NCBI RefSeq assembly: GCF_017798165.1
Contig: NZ_CP059068.1
Span: 1,798,001-1,862,000, forward strand
Length of the DNA stretch: 64,000 nt
Direction: 5' to 3'
Source of the DNA: Rhodoferax sp. AJA081-3
Lineage (GTDB): Bacteria > Pseudomonadota > Gammaproteobacteria > Burkholderiales > Burkholderiaceae_C
Under the pieces are notes generated by a model. It was not told where the DNA came from. It ran no database searches and saw only the letters and a program-made list of their open reading frames with translations. The position numbers and the translations under genes are program-made. Positions 1-11,095 of the stretch are shown here, piece by piece (the stretch's first letter is position 1; each line of letters begins with the position of its first letter).

Positions 1-1
1 C

Positions 2-1786
2 GCTACCCTGAAAGAACTGACCGGCACCGAGGCCGCGCGCCACGCGGTGGCACCACAAAACCCGTACAAACGCTCGCAAGAGTTTGCGGCCGAGCTGCGC
101 ACCATCGAGGCCTCGCTCAAAGCCAACCATGGCTCTGCGCTGGTGGCCGAACGCCTGCACCCGCTGATCCGCGCGGTAGATGTATTTGGCTTCCACCTGG
201 CCACGGTGGACCTGCGCCAGAGCTCCGATAAACACGAAGAAGTGGTTGCCGAACTGCTGGCCACTGCCCGCATCGAGACCAACTACTCCGCCCTGGACGA
301 AGCCGCCAAACGCAAGCTGCTGATGGGCCTGCTGGGCGACGCGCGTGCGCTGCAGGTGCATGGCATCAGTTACTCGGCGCATACCCAAAGTGAGCTGGCC
401 ATTTTCTCGGCCGCCAAGGTGATGCGTGAACGTTTTGGCCACGAGGCGATACGCCACTACATCATCAGCCACACCGAAACCGTCAGCGATTTGCTGGAAG
501 TGCTGCTGCTGCAAAAAGAGGTGGGCTTGATGCGCGGTGTGCTGAACGGCCCCGCCACTTCTACCGGCGCTGACCCGCTGAGCCCCGTCTGTGACCTGAT
601 TGTGGTGCCGCTGTTTGAAACCATCGAAGACCTGCGCAATGCCGCGCCCATCATGCGCGAGTTTTACGCCCTGCCAGGCATCGCGGCCCTGGTACAGCGC
701 AGTGGTGGCGAGCAGGACATCATGCTGGGTTACTCCGACAGCAACAAGGATGGCGGCATCTTCACCAGCAACTGGGAGCTGTACCGCGCGGAGATTGCGC
801 TGGTGGAGTTGTTTGACGAACTCGCGAAGAGCCATCCCATCCAGCTGCGCATGTTCCACGGCCGTGGCGGCACCGTAGGCCGCGGTGGCGGCCCCAGCTA
901 CGAGGCGATTCTGGCCCAACCCCCGGGCACGGTGCGCGGCCAGATCCGCCTGACCGAGCAGGGTGAGGTGATTGGCTCCAAATACGCCAACCCCGAGATC
1001 GGCCGACGCAACCTGGAAACCCTGGTCGCCGCCACGCTGGAAGCCACGCTGCTGCAACCCACCAAGTCCGCCACCAAGGCCTACCTGGACGCAGCGGCCG
1101 AACTGTCGCGCAACAGCATGGCCGCCTACCGCGCGCTGGTGTACGAGACCCCCGGTTTTACCGAATATTTTTTCAGCTCTACGCCCATACGGGAGATCGC
1201 CGAACTGAACATCGGCTCGCGCCCTGCGTCGCGCAAGGCCTCACAGCGCATTGAAGACCTGCGCGCCATCCCCTGGGGCTTTAGCTGGGGCCAGTGCCGC
1301 CTGACCCTGCCCGGTTGGTATGGCTTTGGCTCGGCCGTGCAGGCTTTTATCAGCGCCGGCACACCTGCGGAGCAAAAAGAGCGCACCGCCCTGCTGCAGA
1401 AGATGTACCGCCAGTGGCCCTTCTTCAAGACCCTGTTGTCGAACATGGACATGGTGATGGCCAAGAGTGATCTGGCGCTGGCCTCACGTTATTCGGAGCT
1501 GGTGGCCGACGCGCGGCTGCGCAAGAAAATCTTCACCGCGATTGAGGCCGAATGGCACAGCACGGCCCAGGCACTGGCCACCATCACCGGCGACAAGAAC
1601 CGCCTTGCCAACAACGCGGCGTTGCAGCGCTCCATCCGCCACCGCTTTCCGTATATTGACCCGCTGCACCATTTGCAAGTGGAATTGGTGCGGCGATACC
1701 GGGAAGGCAAGGCGGATGAGCGGGTGCAGCGGGGGATTCATATTTCGATCAACGGGATTGCGGCTGGGTTGCGGAATACGGGGTGA
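2..1786 (+). CDS. ppc: Phosphoenolpyruvate carboxylase, C-terminal part
   Basis: Cytosolic anaplerotic enzyme that carboxylates phosphoenolpyruvate to oxaloacetate. The reading frame is open from the window edge, so the gene is cut at its 5' end. About 594 residues are present of the roughly 930-950 usual for the family. Visible motifs are [10 protein letters not shown] (about residue 243 of the fragment), the catalytic glycine-rich loop [15 protein letters not shown] (about residue 285), [20 protein letters not shown], and the conserved C-terminal end RNTG that closes the active site in this family. The gene is followed directly by a strong hairpin terminator and faces the convergent algR gene. 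Nothing suggests a defect. The call is very secure; only the missing N-terminal third cannot be judged. Confidence 0.97.
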   Translation, partial: ATLKELTGTEAARHAVAPQNPYKRSQEFAAELRTIEASLKANHGSALVAERLHPLIRAVDVFGFHLATVDLRQSSDKHEEVVAELLATARIETNYSALDEAAKRKLLMGLLGDARALQVHGISYSAHTQSELAIFSAAKVMRERFGHEAIRHYIISHTETVSDLLEVLLLQKEVGLMRGVLNGPATSTGADPLSPVCDLIVVPLFETIEDLRNAAPIMREFYALPGIAALVQRSGGEQDIMLGYSDSNKDGGIFTSNWELYRAEIALVELFDELAKSHPIQLRMFHGRGGTVGRGGGPSYEAILAQPPGTVRGQIRLTEQGEVIGSKYANPEIGRRNLETLVAATLEATLLQPTKSATKAYLDAAAELSRNSMAAYRALVYETPGFTEYFFSSTPIREIAELNIGSRPASRKASQRIEDLRAIPWGFSWGQCRLTLPGWYGFGSAVQAFISAGTPAEQKERTALLQKMYRQWPFFKTLLSNMDMVMAKSDLALASRYSELVADARLRKKIFTAIEAEWHSTAQALATITGDKNRLANNAALQRSIRHRFPYIDPLHHLQVELVRRYREGKADERVQRGIHISINGIAAGLRNTG

Positions 1787-1825
1787 GTTTCGAACTTCCG
1801 AACTTCCGACTTCCAATATCCGACT

Positions 1826-2194
1826 CCCCACTCCCCCCAGCCCCCTCGCCCCCGTCGGGCGAGGGGGAGTTTTTAACTGCCGATTTGGGGGCGTCGCGCC
1901 GAATGCGGCACTACAAAAGTGGGGTTACGTTACGGACCTGCTCACTCAGGTCTAGCGCCAGCGGTCGTAAATATTGCAACCGCTTTCGCGCACAGCCACT
2001 GGCACGCGCAGCGGCCAGAGTTGGCATACCCACCCAGAGCCGTTGACTACGACCGCCACAAACAAAACCTGGGTACCCACACCACCCACCGCGCCGTATC
2101 GCCTGTAAACGGGTGTTCGGCGCGACGCAGCCAAATCGGCTGTCCGCCTTAACTCCCCCTCGCCCGGCGGGGCGAGGGGGCTGGGGGGAGTGGG
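1826..2194. repeat. Large imperfect inverted repeat filling the ppc-algR gap
   Basis: Outer arms at 1826-1869 and 2153-2194 are near-perfect reverse complements (C-rich block, then the CCCCTCGCCC/GGGCGAGGGG hairpin). Nested inside are inner arms at 1879-1903 and 2116-2140, reverse complements with few differences (GCCGATTTGG, then CGTCGCGCCGAA). The 210-bp centre has no convincing gene; a 60-codon minus-strand ORF at 1952-2134 has no recognisable family. Together with the terminator this accounts for the 433-bp interval between ppc and algR. Probably a repeat-derived insertion between convergent genes. Confidence 0.7.
1841..1874 (+). terminator. Intrinsic terminator after ppc
   Basis: An 11-bp perfect GC stem (CCCCCTCGCCC with GGGCGAGGGGG) closes a 5-nt loop and is followed by AG and five T. 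It lies 54 bp after the ppc stop codon. The hairpin is also the core of the left arm of a larger inverted repeat in this gap. Confidence 0.75.
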
Positions 2195-2219
2195 GGCCGG
2201 AAGTTAAAAAAATGAGAAC

Positions 2220-2972
2220 CTACCGCGAAACCAACTCCCGCACCGCCGCCAGTTGCCGCCGCGATACCGCCAGCAACTCATCCACCCCATTCAGCCGAAC
2301 GGCCCAACCTTCACCCTCTTCCGCATCAAAGTGTTTCTCCAGCGCCCGTACGGCGCGCCGGGCGATCAGGGCGTTGCGGTGGATGCGCACAAAGTCGGCG
2401 CGGTGTTTTTCTTCCAGCTCGTTGAGTGAACCGTCCAGGATGTAGCTGCGGCTGGCAGTGCGCACGGTCACGTATTTGAGCTCGGCCTTGAAGTACAGAA
2501 TCTGCTGCAGCGGTATGCGCTCGGTGCGGCCCCGCTCCTGGATGATCAGCACATCGTCTTGAGCCAAATTGGCCTCTAGCCCCCGTCGGGATTGAATGTA
2601 TCGCTCTACTTTTTGTAGCGCCTGCTGCAAACGCTCCAGCCGCACGGGTTTGGTCAGGTAATCCACCGCCTCCAGATCAAAGGCCCGAACGGCGTGCTCT
2701 GCGTGGGCCGTTACAAAAATCAGCGCCGGTGGTTGCGACAAAGACTGCAGGGATTGCGCCAATGCCAAACCATCCGCTCCGGGCATGTGGATGTCGAGCA
2801 ATGCCACATCCACGGCCTGATGCTGCAACATTTCCATGGCCTGCACCGCGTTGGCAGCTTCACCCACACAATGCACCGTGGGGGTCTTGCAGTCCCCAAG
2901 CAGCGTGCGCATGCGGGCGCGGGCCAGGGCTTCGTCGTCCACCACCAGCGCTTTGAGCACGACGCCCGTCAT
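2220..2972 (-). CDS. algR: LytTR-family response regulator AlgR
   Basis: Response regulator of 250 residues. The receiver domain (about residues 6-122) shows acidic residues VDDE at 11-14, the phospho-acceptor Asp60 in LLDIHMPG, and the conserved lysine in YLTKPV (about 108). A LytTR DNA-binding domain occupies about 145-248 (FVRIHRNALIARRAV). It overlaps the histidine kinase gene by 4 bp (ATGA), so the two are translationally coupled and form a two-component system. The algZ-algR pair next to argH is a known conserved arrangement in gamma- and betaproteobacteria. The linker at about residues 117-137 is encoded by a copy of the dispersed repeat (RRGLEANL), so it is probably an insertion tolerated between domains. 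Target genes cannot be read from the sequence. Confidence 0.9.
   Translation of the reverse strand: MTGVVLKALVVDDEALARARMRTLLGDCKTPTVHCVGEAANAVQAMEMLQHQAVDVALLDIHMPGADGLALAQSLQSLSQPPALIFVTAHAEHAVRAFDLEAVDYLTKPVRLERLQQALQKVERYIQSRRGLEANLAQDDVLIIQERGRTERIPLQQILYFKAELKYVTVRTASRSYILDGSLNELEEKHRADFVRIHRNALIARRAVRALEKHFDAEEGEGWAVRLNGVDELLAVSRRQLAAVRELVSR
2562..2620 (-). repeat. Dispersed hairpin-CGGGGGCTAGAGGCC repeat, copy 1 (inside algR)
   Basis: Read on the minus strand it starts with a GCTAC..GTAG hairpin, followed by the core GACGGGGGCTAGAGGCC and AATTT. It lies entirely in the algR linker, in frame and in sense, giving RRGLEANL. Confidence 0.85.
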
Positions 2973-4045
2973 ATTGGCACCTCCATGCGCACCTGAAAGA
3001 CACCGTCTTTGAGTGCGCTGCGAAACTGGCTGTGCACATCGTGCAGCAGGTCCAGCCGCTCACGCACATTGCGCAGCGCCAGGCCCTGGCCTTGTTCACC
3101 CTGCCCGTTGGGCACGGTATTGGTCACCTTGATCACCACCATCGACCCCCTGCGTTGTGTGGAAATTCGCACGTCGGCACCCTTGTCACTGGGCTCCACG
3201 CCGTGGCGCACCGCATTTTCTACCAAAGGCTGCAGCAACAACGGGGGCAGCAGCGCGCCGTCTGCATCGGGGTCCAGCGCCCACTGCACCCGCAGGCGGT
3301 CACCAAAACGCACCTGCTCAATCGCCAGGTAACGCTGCGCCAGTTCGATCTCCTGCGCCAGCCGCACCGGCTCGCCAGAGTCTTTCAGGGCCTCGCGGAA
3401 CAGGTCGCTCAGGTCTTCCAGCAGCGCTTCGGCCTTGGCCGGCTCGGCCCGCACTAGCGCAATAGCACTGTTGAGGGTGTTGAACAAAAAATGCGGGCGT
3501 ATGCGGGACTGCAGCTCAGCCAGCCGGGCCGACGTATCGGCCGGCATGCGGCCCTTGCTGCGCATAACTAACGCCGCCACCAAAATGCCCGACAACAGGG
3601 CGCCGCTGAAAGCGCTGGCCACCCAGGGTGGGCTGATCATGATGCCCGACCAGGCCAACATGCCACAGCCATACAGGCCCGCCACTGCTCCCATGAGCAC
3701 CGCCACCATGTACTGCGCCACCGGCGGCAGGCGCGCCAACACCCGCTTAGACACACATGCCAGCAACAACCACGACAGGGTTGCCGGCAAGGCACCACCG
3801 GTCACCATGGCCAGGCGTATCACCCAGTCCATCGCATCGTGGGCAAAAAATGCAACACCCACACCCGCAGACACTTCTACAAACAACACCGCCCGCAACA
3901 CCACCCCGGTCTGGCAGGCGTCAAACACCAAACCCGCCTCTACCGGCTGCGCGCCCGCGGGCCTGCCGTCGTCGGCTGGCGGGGGCATGTCGTGGAACGC
4001 CGATAATATTTGGGTGTCTTTCATGAACCCGGATTTTGACTCCAT
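2969..4045 (-). CDS. algZ: Sensor histidine kinase AlgZ/FimS type (His_kinase family)
   Basis: Inner-membrane sensor kinase partner of AlgR. Four hydrophobic segments are visible at about residues 48-68, 74-97, 112-133 and 140-161. The His_kinase motif RPHFLFN follows, with the phospho-accepting His at about 185, then the N box VENAVRHG and a glycine-rich ATP-binding region. No separate periplasmic sensory domain is visible. The stop codon overlaps the algR start (ATGA). The start at 4045 is only 17 bp from the divergent argH start; a second Met 21 bp downstream (4024) is an alternative. What it senses is unknown. Confidence 0.85.
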   Translation of the reverse strand: MESKSGFMKDTQILSAFHDMPPPADDGRPAGAQPVEAGLVFDACQTGVVLRAVLFVEVSAGVGVAFFAHDAMDWVIRLAMVTGGALPATLSWLLLACVSKRVLARLPPVAQYMVAVLMGAVAGLYGCGMLAWSGIMISPPWVASAFSGALLSGILVAALVMRSKGRMPADTSARLAELQSRIRPHFLFNTLNSAIALVRAEPAKAEALLEDLSDLFREALKDSGEPVRLAQEIELAQRYLAIEQVRFGDRLRVQWALDPDADGALLPPLLLQPLVENAVRHGVEPSDKGADVRISTQRRGSMVVIKVTNTVPNGQGEQGQGLALRNVRERLDLLHDVHSQFRSALKDGVFQVRMEVPI

Positions 4046-4062
4046 TACCCGCCCTGCCCACC

Positions 4063-5514
<1,452 letters not shown>

Positions 5515-5520
5515 GTTTGC

Positions 5521-5578
5521 TTCTATTTTAATAGCGGACTATTGATATTTCACGGGGCTACCGGCATATTTTTAGGCA
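5521..5578 (+). repeat. Dispersed hairpin-CGGGGGCTAGAGGCC repeat, degenerate copy 2
   Basis: Just after argH. It begins CTATTTTAATAG and has a worn core (CACGGGGCTACCGGC) followed by ATATTTTT. Spacing and order match the better copies, but several core bases differ. Confidence 0.55.
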
Positions 5579-5886
5579 ATTACCCGCCAAAGTTTTGTGG
5601 AACTTGGAGGTGATGGGGCGTTGCAGTCGGCCGCCAGTGACTGCTTTATGGAAGTCCAATGCTCTCCCCTCGCCATACGTCGCAGTTTGCACGAGGAGCA
5701 GACGCTCTGGCCTATCCAGGAGTAGGCGACGAAGCAGTCGTGCCCGCAGTTATCACACCTTGCGCCGGCAAAACCGCTGGCGAAGATACCGCATTCGATG
5801 TATTTTCGAAAGGCTTGGCGCACAGAGGGCCAAGGGGTGTGGTGGTCGCCCTGGCCGTCAAACTGCGCTGCACTGAACAGTGCCAC
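5572..5886 (-). pseudogene. Fragment of an IS91-type transposase (zinc-binding N-terminus)
   Basis: A 104-codon frame resembles the N-terminal cysteine-rich domain of IS91/IS801-type rolling-circle transposases: IECGIFASGFAGARCDNCGH, a C-x2-C pair, then VCSSC and LRRMA. The family usually reads GVCPSCNTRRM at this point, so the copy is worn. Similarity stops after LRRMA, and an in-frame stop lies upstream of 5886. The catalytic Y2 domain is absent. The rest of the gap up to 6128 shows no gene. I judge it a dead remnant; the exact IS family is inferred from memory of the motif. Confidence 0.5.
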
Positions 5887-6128
5887 GTCTCGAGTTGTGC
5901 GGCAATTGTCATGTAGGGAAGTGTGCGCTCAGGGTGTTGAGGGTTGTAGAGAGTGCCGGGAAGCGGCAGCTCCGCAGGCGCGCCAAGTGGCGTGGCTTGG
6001 ACGTCGCCTATTTGCCGCAGGCAAGTGATGCAGCGGTATAAGCCGAGAAACCTATTCAGGTCGGCCTCGGTTTAGTGCCTACTAACCATCGTGCTTCGCC
6101 GACTTCACAAGCCGCAGCACTTAAGGCC

Positions 6129-8318
6129 TCACTTCGGCTGAAAACCCGGCACGCCCGCGTGCCAGAGGAAGAAAGACCAGCGGTCTGCCGTGCGCTGCTG
6201 CCCCTGGATACGCGTGGAGCCCACTCCATGACCCGCGTCGTACTCCAGGCGCATCAACACCGGCTTGCCATCGGGATTGGCCGCCGCGAAGCGTGTGCCT
6301 GCCTTGGTGCTCATCCACACGTCCACGCGCGTGTCGTTTACGCCATGCTCGAACATCAGCGCCGGGTACTTGGTGTTGGGCTTGATGTGCTCATAGGTGC
6401 TGTTGTTGCGAAGGGCGTGGAACTCTTCTTCGATCTTCACCGTGCCGTACTCGGGGATGTTGCCGGCCCCATTGGCTCGCGTCTCGCTGCGAATCTGGTC
6501 CAGATTGCCCACACCCATGGCCGCAGCGGCAAACAGATCGGGCCGCTCGGTGACCACGCGTCCAACGAAGATGCCGCCGGCGCTGCCGCCATACACTGCC
6601 AGCCGCGACGCCGAGGTGTAGCCCTGACGGATTAGCCATTCGGCCGTGGCAATGCCGTCACGCCAAGTGTTGAATTTGGTGGTCTTGTGGCCGGCCTTGT
6701 GCCACTCATCGCCCAGGATGCCGCCACCCCGCGCATGGCAGATCACCATCACCCCGCCCTGCTCCAGCCAAGCGAGGGTGCGCGGGCTAATGCCCGGCTC
6801 CTCTACGGTGCCATAGGCGGCATAGCCGTAGAGCATGGTGGGGTTTCGGCCATCGAGCTTGATGTCGCTGCGCGAGATGATGGATACCGGTACTTCCACG
6901 CCATCGTGGCTTTTCACCTTTACCTCGCGCGCTATCACACCGGCTGGCGCATCAAACTTGCCTTTGGGTGCCAGGTTCAGCTCTTTGGGCTCAGTGTCTG
7001 TGGCGGCCAGAAAGTAGTGTCGGGCTGATCGCGTCCATCCCGAGAGCTGCAGCACCACGCCAGGCAGCTCGGCGTCTGCATCGGCAATAGCCACATCGCC
7101 TTCGAACGGCAGCTTGATGGCTTGCGCCGCAGCGCCCGCTTCCGCGCCATGCGGCAGACGGTACAGCCTCTTGGCAGCGCCATCGCGGCGGGTGAAGTAC
7201 AGACCCTCTGGGGCGGAGGCGATCGCCGTGATCACCTCCGCGCCGCCGGGCACCAGCACCTCGGCACGGGCCATGTCCGCCTGCGGCAGCGCCAGACGCA
7301 GCAGCTTGTAGCGCGGTGCCTCCTTGGCCGAGCGCAGGTACAGCCAACCTTGATGGGTGCTGATATGGCTCACCTGCGCGGACTGATCAAACACCTTGCG
7401 CCACTGCGGCTTGCCGGCCAGCAGCGCCGCAGTTTCACTCATGTACAACGAGCGGTAGCGGCTCACACCATGGTAGACAACGGCCAGCGCCACGGGCTGC
7501 CCGCGCAACACAAGCACGCTAGCGCCGTCGGATCGGTCCAGGCCCAATTCGGGGTGCACCGTGGGGCCGAACACCGCCACATCCTTGCCCGGCTCGGCCA
7601 GACGGCGCAGATAGACCGTGTTGTCCATGAAGCGCTCGGCACGCGGGCGATTCTCCCAGCCTAGGGCCAGGCGGGAGTAGAAGAAGGCCGAGCCGTCATC
7701 GAGCCAGCTCGCATCGCCGCCACGAATGCGGTCGATCGGCGGCATCACCTCCTGGCCAGACTCGGTATTGATCACACGCAGGGTGCCAATTTCGGCTCCG
7801 CCGGCTGAAATGCTGTACGCCACCAAGGTACCGTCGCGGCTGTTACTGTAGGCGCCGATGGCATGTGGCTTGCCGGTGGCCTTGGCCAGTGCTTCCGGGT
7901 CCACCAGCAGCTTCTCGGGGCCGTCGAAGCCACGGCGCAAGTAGAGCTTGAACTGGTTGTCGCTGGCCAGACGCTTTTCATAGAACAGATTGCCCTTGGC
8001 ATCGCGGCTCACATCGGTCACGTTGGCAGGCACCTCGGAATCCAGCTCCTGGATGCGCTTGAGCAGCGGCTCCCGGCCCGGAATGCGTGAGAGCACTTTC
8101 TCGGTGGCCTCGGCCTGCGCCTTCATATAGACCTGTACGCCGGGCTCGCCCAGGTTCTCCAGGCAGCGGTAGGGGTCTTCGATTTTCACGCCCCAGTGCG
8201 TATCGGTCACAGGGCATGGCGCATGCGCAGCGGGCAACTCCACGCCAGCGACGGCAGCGGCATGAACAGGAAGTGCGTTGGTCAGCGCTATAGCAAAGGC
8301 AATGGCAACGGTTCTCAA
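6129..8318 (-). CDS. Secreted prolyl oligopeptidase family serine peptidase (S9A)
   Basis: Peptidase of about 729 residues. An N-terminal hydrophobic segment ending ALPVHAAA is a probable signal peptide. A seven-bladed propeller region follows (about 60-440), then an alpha/beta hydrolase domain with the nucleophile motif YGGSAGGIF (Ser about residue 580), FEHGVNDTRV carrying the acid, and DAGHGVGS with the catalytic His near the end. S9A enzymes cleave oligopeptides after proline. The frame is open to 8441, but a TTG at 8318 has GGAG seven bases upstream and puts the signal peptide at the true N-terminus; an ATG at 8348 is the other candidate and lacks a clear ribosome site. The gene stands alone between two transposase fragments. 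Confidence 0.88.
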   Translation of the reverse strand: MRTVAIAFAIALTNALPVHAAAVAGVELPAAHAPCPVTDTHWGVKIEDPYRCLENLGEPGVQVYMKAQAEATEKVLSRIPGREPLLKRIQELDSEVPANVTDVSRDAKGNLFYEKRLASDNQFKLYLRRGFDGPEKLLVDPEALAKATGKPHAIGAYSNSRDGTLVAYSISAGGAEIGTLRVINTESGQEVMPPIDRIRGGDASWLDDGSAFFYSRLALGWENRPRAERFMDNTVYLRRLAEPGKDVAVFGPTVHPELGLDRSDGASVLVLRGQPVALAVVYHGVSRYRSLYMSETAALLAGKPQWRKVFDQSAQVSHISTHQGWLYLRSAKEAPRYKLLRLALPQADMARAEVLVPGGAEVITAIASAPEGLYFTRRDGAAKRLYRLPHGAEAGAAAQAIKLPFEGDVAIADADAELPGVVLQLSGWTRSARHYFLAATDTEPKELNLAPKGKFDAPAGVIAREVKVKSHDGVEVPVSIISRSDIKLDGRNPTMLYGYAAYGTVEEPGISPRTLAWLEQGGVMVICHARGGGILGDEWHKAGHKTTKFNTWRDGIATAEWLIRQGYTSASRLAVYGGSAGGIFVGRVVTERPDLFAAAAMGVGNLDQIRSETRANGAGNIPEYGTVKIEEEFHALRNNSTYEHIKPNTKYPALMFEHGVNDTRVDVWMSTKAGTRFAAANPDGKPVLMRLEYDAGHGVGSTRIQGQQRTADRWSFFLWHAGVPGFQPK

Positions 8319-8784
8319 AAGGCTTCTCCAGTGAGCGGCATGGAACATACAAAAAACGAGCGTAACACGGACAGTAAGTTCAACCACTGAGGCCAAGAAT
8401 CGACTCTTGGAAGAACCCTCACCCCACGTAGAAACCTTCACCGCGCCCGCAGTAAGACCGTGCTTGGCCGGTCCACCGCTGCCCGGCAGTGAGTCTTAAT
8501 CCCCGTTTTGCCCGGTCACCAGTTGATGCACTGATCGACCTCATATTGAAGGGGCGGTTGTGCAGCCAGATCCCAGTCTGGATCGGCCGTAACACCCTCA
8601 CCGACATGCGCATCGAAGTCATCCCACAAAGGTGGCGCGCGCCGGGAACACATGGCCGGTATGGAGAAGGAAAATCGCTGTCCACTACTTCCGCTCTGCG
8701 TCTTTTCCAGCCTTGCGTATAAAACAACCCGTCTGCACTGGCGTTTCTTACAGCGCGATAGTGCCGACCCTGCCCACCCAGCCG

Positions 8785-8853
8785 ATGCGCGGGTCCGATA
8801 CTTTCACCGAGCGCTTGTTCACCATGCGTCAGCTGGACGACTGCCTGCGATAA
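8785..8853 (+). pseudogene. N-terminal scrap of an IS transposase
   Basis: A 22-codon frame reads MRGSDTFTERLFTMRQLDD before a stop. This is the characteristic beginning of a group of DDE transposases of the IS5/IS1182 type, which normally continue with a PxxHPLR segment. Only this start remains. The surrounding stretch 8319-8863 (about 545 bp) shows no other supported gene; a 146-codon minus-strand ORF across it has no recognisable features and I did not annotate it. Confidence 0.45.
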
Positions 8854-8863
8854 AGACACCGGG

Positions 8864-9883
8864 CTACCAGCGGGATTGGTGGTCTTCTGTCACCCCCACT
8901 AGTGCATGAACCTGCCGCGCTGTGGCGTTGGGTGATGTTTTCACGGTCCCGCTGAAGCTGCCTATGGGCTGAATGTAGTAGCTGGCTGCCACCAACAGGT
9001 TCTTGCTTTGTTGGCGGGCGCCTTCGGGCTGAAACCGCAGGGCTAGCAGGCCGTCGTCGGTGTGGATGTCCCAAGGTGCCAATGGGGCCTTGGGCTCAAA
9101 GTCAAAATGCGCATTGTCCAAGGGAATCAACTCACCATCCAGCCACAGCGCATTTTCATGGTTGCCAAAGTAGCCCTGTTGCAGATTGAAACCCACGCTG
9201 GGTGAATGGGCCGAGGCCCAGCGCCACTGGGTATCGCGGGCCAGCAGGCCATTGGAGTAATCAAAACTGGCCACGCCACCGCCAAGGTCAAAGGTTTTTC
9301 CGCCCGCCCTGACCTGGCCGCTTAACGACAGCGCCGACGATTTCACCGTGGAGTGGGCACAGCCACCCTGGCCAATGGGACCAATGGCGCAGAGGAACGG
9401 TGGTGCCTGCGCGCTGTCCAGCTCGGCATCCATCTCCAGATCCTTGCCGATACAGACGTGCAAGCGGTAGCGGCTGCCTTGCAAATGCTCATAACGCATG
9501 CTGCTGCCGATATGGCGAAACCACGTCACCGCTCCGTGTGTGGGGCGGTCACTGACCTGTGCGGTCAGGCCGGGCAAACCATCTTGGGAATAATCGACGA
9601 GCAGCTTCTTTTGCTGACGGTCAAAAACATAGGCAAAGGCGGTATTGGTCCAACCAAGGTCCACAATGGCAAGCCCTACAAAACACTGCTCCGTGGCCAT
9701 GGCAACGTAGTGCCAGCGCTTGTGGTGAAAACGCTTCCACAAAGCCGAGCGTTGGAAGGCGCCTTGCAGACCCGACCAATCGACGTGTGCCGGGTTTCCG
9801 GTGTAACGCCCGGTAGCGGGGCTGCCGTCCAACACCACGGTGGGCGGAGCAGGAGGGAGAACACCATTCATTCTTTGACCCAT
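8864..9883 (-). CDS. DUF2804 domain-containing protein
   Basis: Protein of 339 residues without signal peptide or membrane segments. It matches the DUF2804 family by its organisation: an early W..F-KRWHY block (about 45-60), a central acidic-aromatic region, the conserved YSNGLLARDTQWRWA-type segment (about 208-222), and FGNHENALWLDGEL (about 245). Function is unknown; the fold is expected to be beta-rich. It is transcribed in the same direction as the aldo/keto reductase upstream but separated by about 40 bp. It ends next to the transposase scrap. Confidence 0.75.
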   Translation of the reverse strand: MGQRMNGVLPPAPPTVVLDGSPATGRYTGNPAHVDWSGLQGAFQRSALWKRFHHKRWHYVAMATEQCFVGLAIVDLGWTNTAFAYVFDRQQKKLLVDYSQDGLPGLTAQVSDRPTHGAVTWFRHIGSSMRYEHLQGSRYRLHVCIGKDLEMDAELDSAQAPPFLCAIGPIGQGGCAHSTVKSSALSLSGQVRAGGKTFDLGGGVASFDYSNGLLARDTQWRWASAHSPSVGFNLQQGYFGNHENALWLDGELIPLDNAHFDFEPKAPLAPWDIHTDDGLLALRFQPEGARQQSKNLLVAASYYIQPIGSFSGTVKTSPNATARQVHALVGVTEDHQSRW

Positions 9884-9920
9884 TCGATTTGCGCAGACAC
9901 TTTATGCAACACCCCCCGGA

Positions 9921-10985
9921 CTAAAAAGCAGGATCCCGCATCTCCAACCGAATCGCATCAATCGCCGCCAACGTCTCAGGCGCCAGCGTCGTACCAAACG
10001 CGTTGATATCCTCATCCAACTGGGCCACCGAAGTCACCCCAATGATGGTGCTGGCCACCTGCCATTTGGTGTAACAAAACGCCAGCGCCAGCTGCGTGGG
10101 TGTCAGCCCCACCGACTGCGCCAGCGCGTTGTAGCGCCGGGCGGCGGCCAGAGACTGCGGGCGGCCCCAGCGTTGTTTGCGTACCGATTCAAAGCGGGCA
10201 ATACGCGCCTCCTGCGGCGCGTTCGGCCCCTCGGTACCCGATGCGTCGTATTTGCCCGTCAACAACCCAAAGGCCAGCGGTGAATAGGCCAGCAGGGAAA
10301 CGCCCAGTCGGTGCATCGTTTCATCCAGCCCATTCTCCAGCCCCCGGCTGATCAGGTTGTAGACGTTTTGCACGGTGGCGATGCGTGGTAGGCCATGTTG
10401 CTCGGCCAGGTGCACCATTTCATGCACGCCATACGGCGTCTCGTTGGAAAAGCCAACCGCCCGCACCTTGCCGGCCTTGACCAACTGGCCCAACGCTTCC
10501 AACTGGGCATGAAGGCTGGTCACTGCGCTGTCGTCCGCGGGCTTGTAGTACAGCCCGCCAAACATGGGCACCGAGCGATTCGGCCAGTGGATTTGGTATA
10601 GGTCGATCACATCGGTCTTGAGCCGCTGCAGACTGCCATCACACGCATCGATGATGTCCTGCGCCGACGTGTCGCCCTTGCCGCCGCGCACCCAGGGCAT
10701 CCCGCGCGAGGGGCCGGCCACCTTGGTAGCGATGGTGAGCTTCTGACGCAGGCCCGGGCGCTCGGCCAGCCAGTTGCCCATGATTTTTTCAGTGGCGTTG
10801 TAGGTCTCGGCGCGGGCCGGCACGGCGTACATCTCGGCCGTGTCCAGGAAATTGATGCCACGCTCCACGGCGCGGTCCATTATGGTGTGGGCGGTGGGCT
10901 CATCCACCTGTTCACCAAAGGTCATGGTGCCCAGGCAGATGGGGGTGACGTGTAGGCCGCTGCGGCCGAGTTGTACTGTTTGCAT
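9921..10985 (-). CDS. tas: Aldo/keto reductase, Tas-like
   Basis: NADPH-dependent oxidoreductase of 354 residues with a TIM-barrel fold. The order of motifs follows E. coli Tas closely: LGTMTFGEQ near the N-terminus, GINFLDTAEMY with the active-site Asp/Tyr (about 42-52), KVAGPSRGMPW, LYQIHWPNR with the conserved His, GFSNETPYG, LLAYSPLAFG and a C-terminal GVTSVAQLDEDI cofactor-binding segment. The long frame starts at 11078, but the Met at 10985 (MQTVQLGRSGLHV) is the normal family start, so I chose it. Physiological substrate unknown. It is divergent from the GGDEF gene with 110 bp between. Confidence 0.85.
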   Translation of the reverse strand: MQTVQLGRSGLHVTPICLGTMTFGEQVDEPTAHTIMDRAVERGINFLDTAEMYAVPARAETYNATEKIMGNWLAERPGLRQKLTIATKVAGPSRGMPWVRGGKGDTSAQDIIDACDGSLQRLKTDVIDLYQIHWPNRSVPMFGGLYYKPADDSAVTSLHAQLEALGQLVKAGKVRAVGFSNETPYGVHEMVHLAEQHGLPRIATVQNVYNLISRGLENGLDETMHRLGVSLLAYSPLAFGLLTGKYDASGTEGPNAPQEARIARFESVRKQRWGRPQSLAAARRYNALAQSVGLTPTQLALAFCYTKWQVASTIIGVTSVAQLDEDINAFGTTLAPETLAAIDAIRLEMRDPAF

Positions 10986-11095
10986 GTTGTATCGACGGTC
11001 TTGGTATTGGGGTTTCCCGGGGCATTCTTGCATGTAGAAGCCGTATAGTTGTTTACCATGGAAAACGTCAATACCCACGCAAGGGGCACCCTCGG

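Noticed and set aside
1952..2134. 60-codon minus-strand ORF inside the ppc-algR inverted repeat
   Set aside because: No recognisable family, no ribosome-binding site and it lies in repeat sequence; probably a by-product of the repeat.
8419..8859. 146-codon minus-strand ORF in the gap before DUF2804
   Set aside because: Low-complexity, arginine-rich translation with no family resemblance; overlaps the transposase scrap on the other strand.
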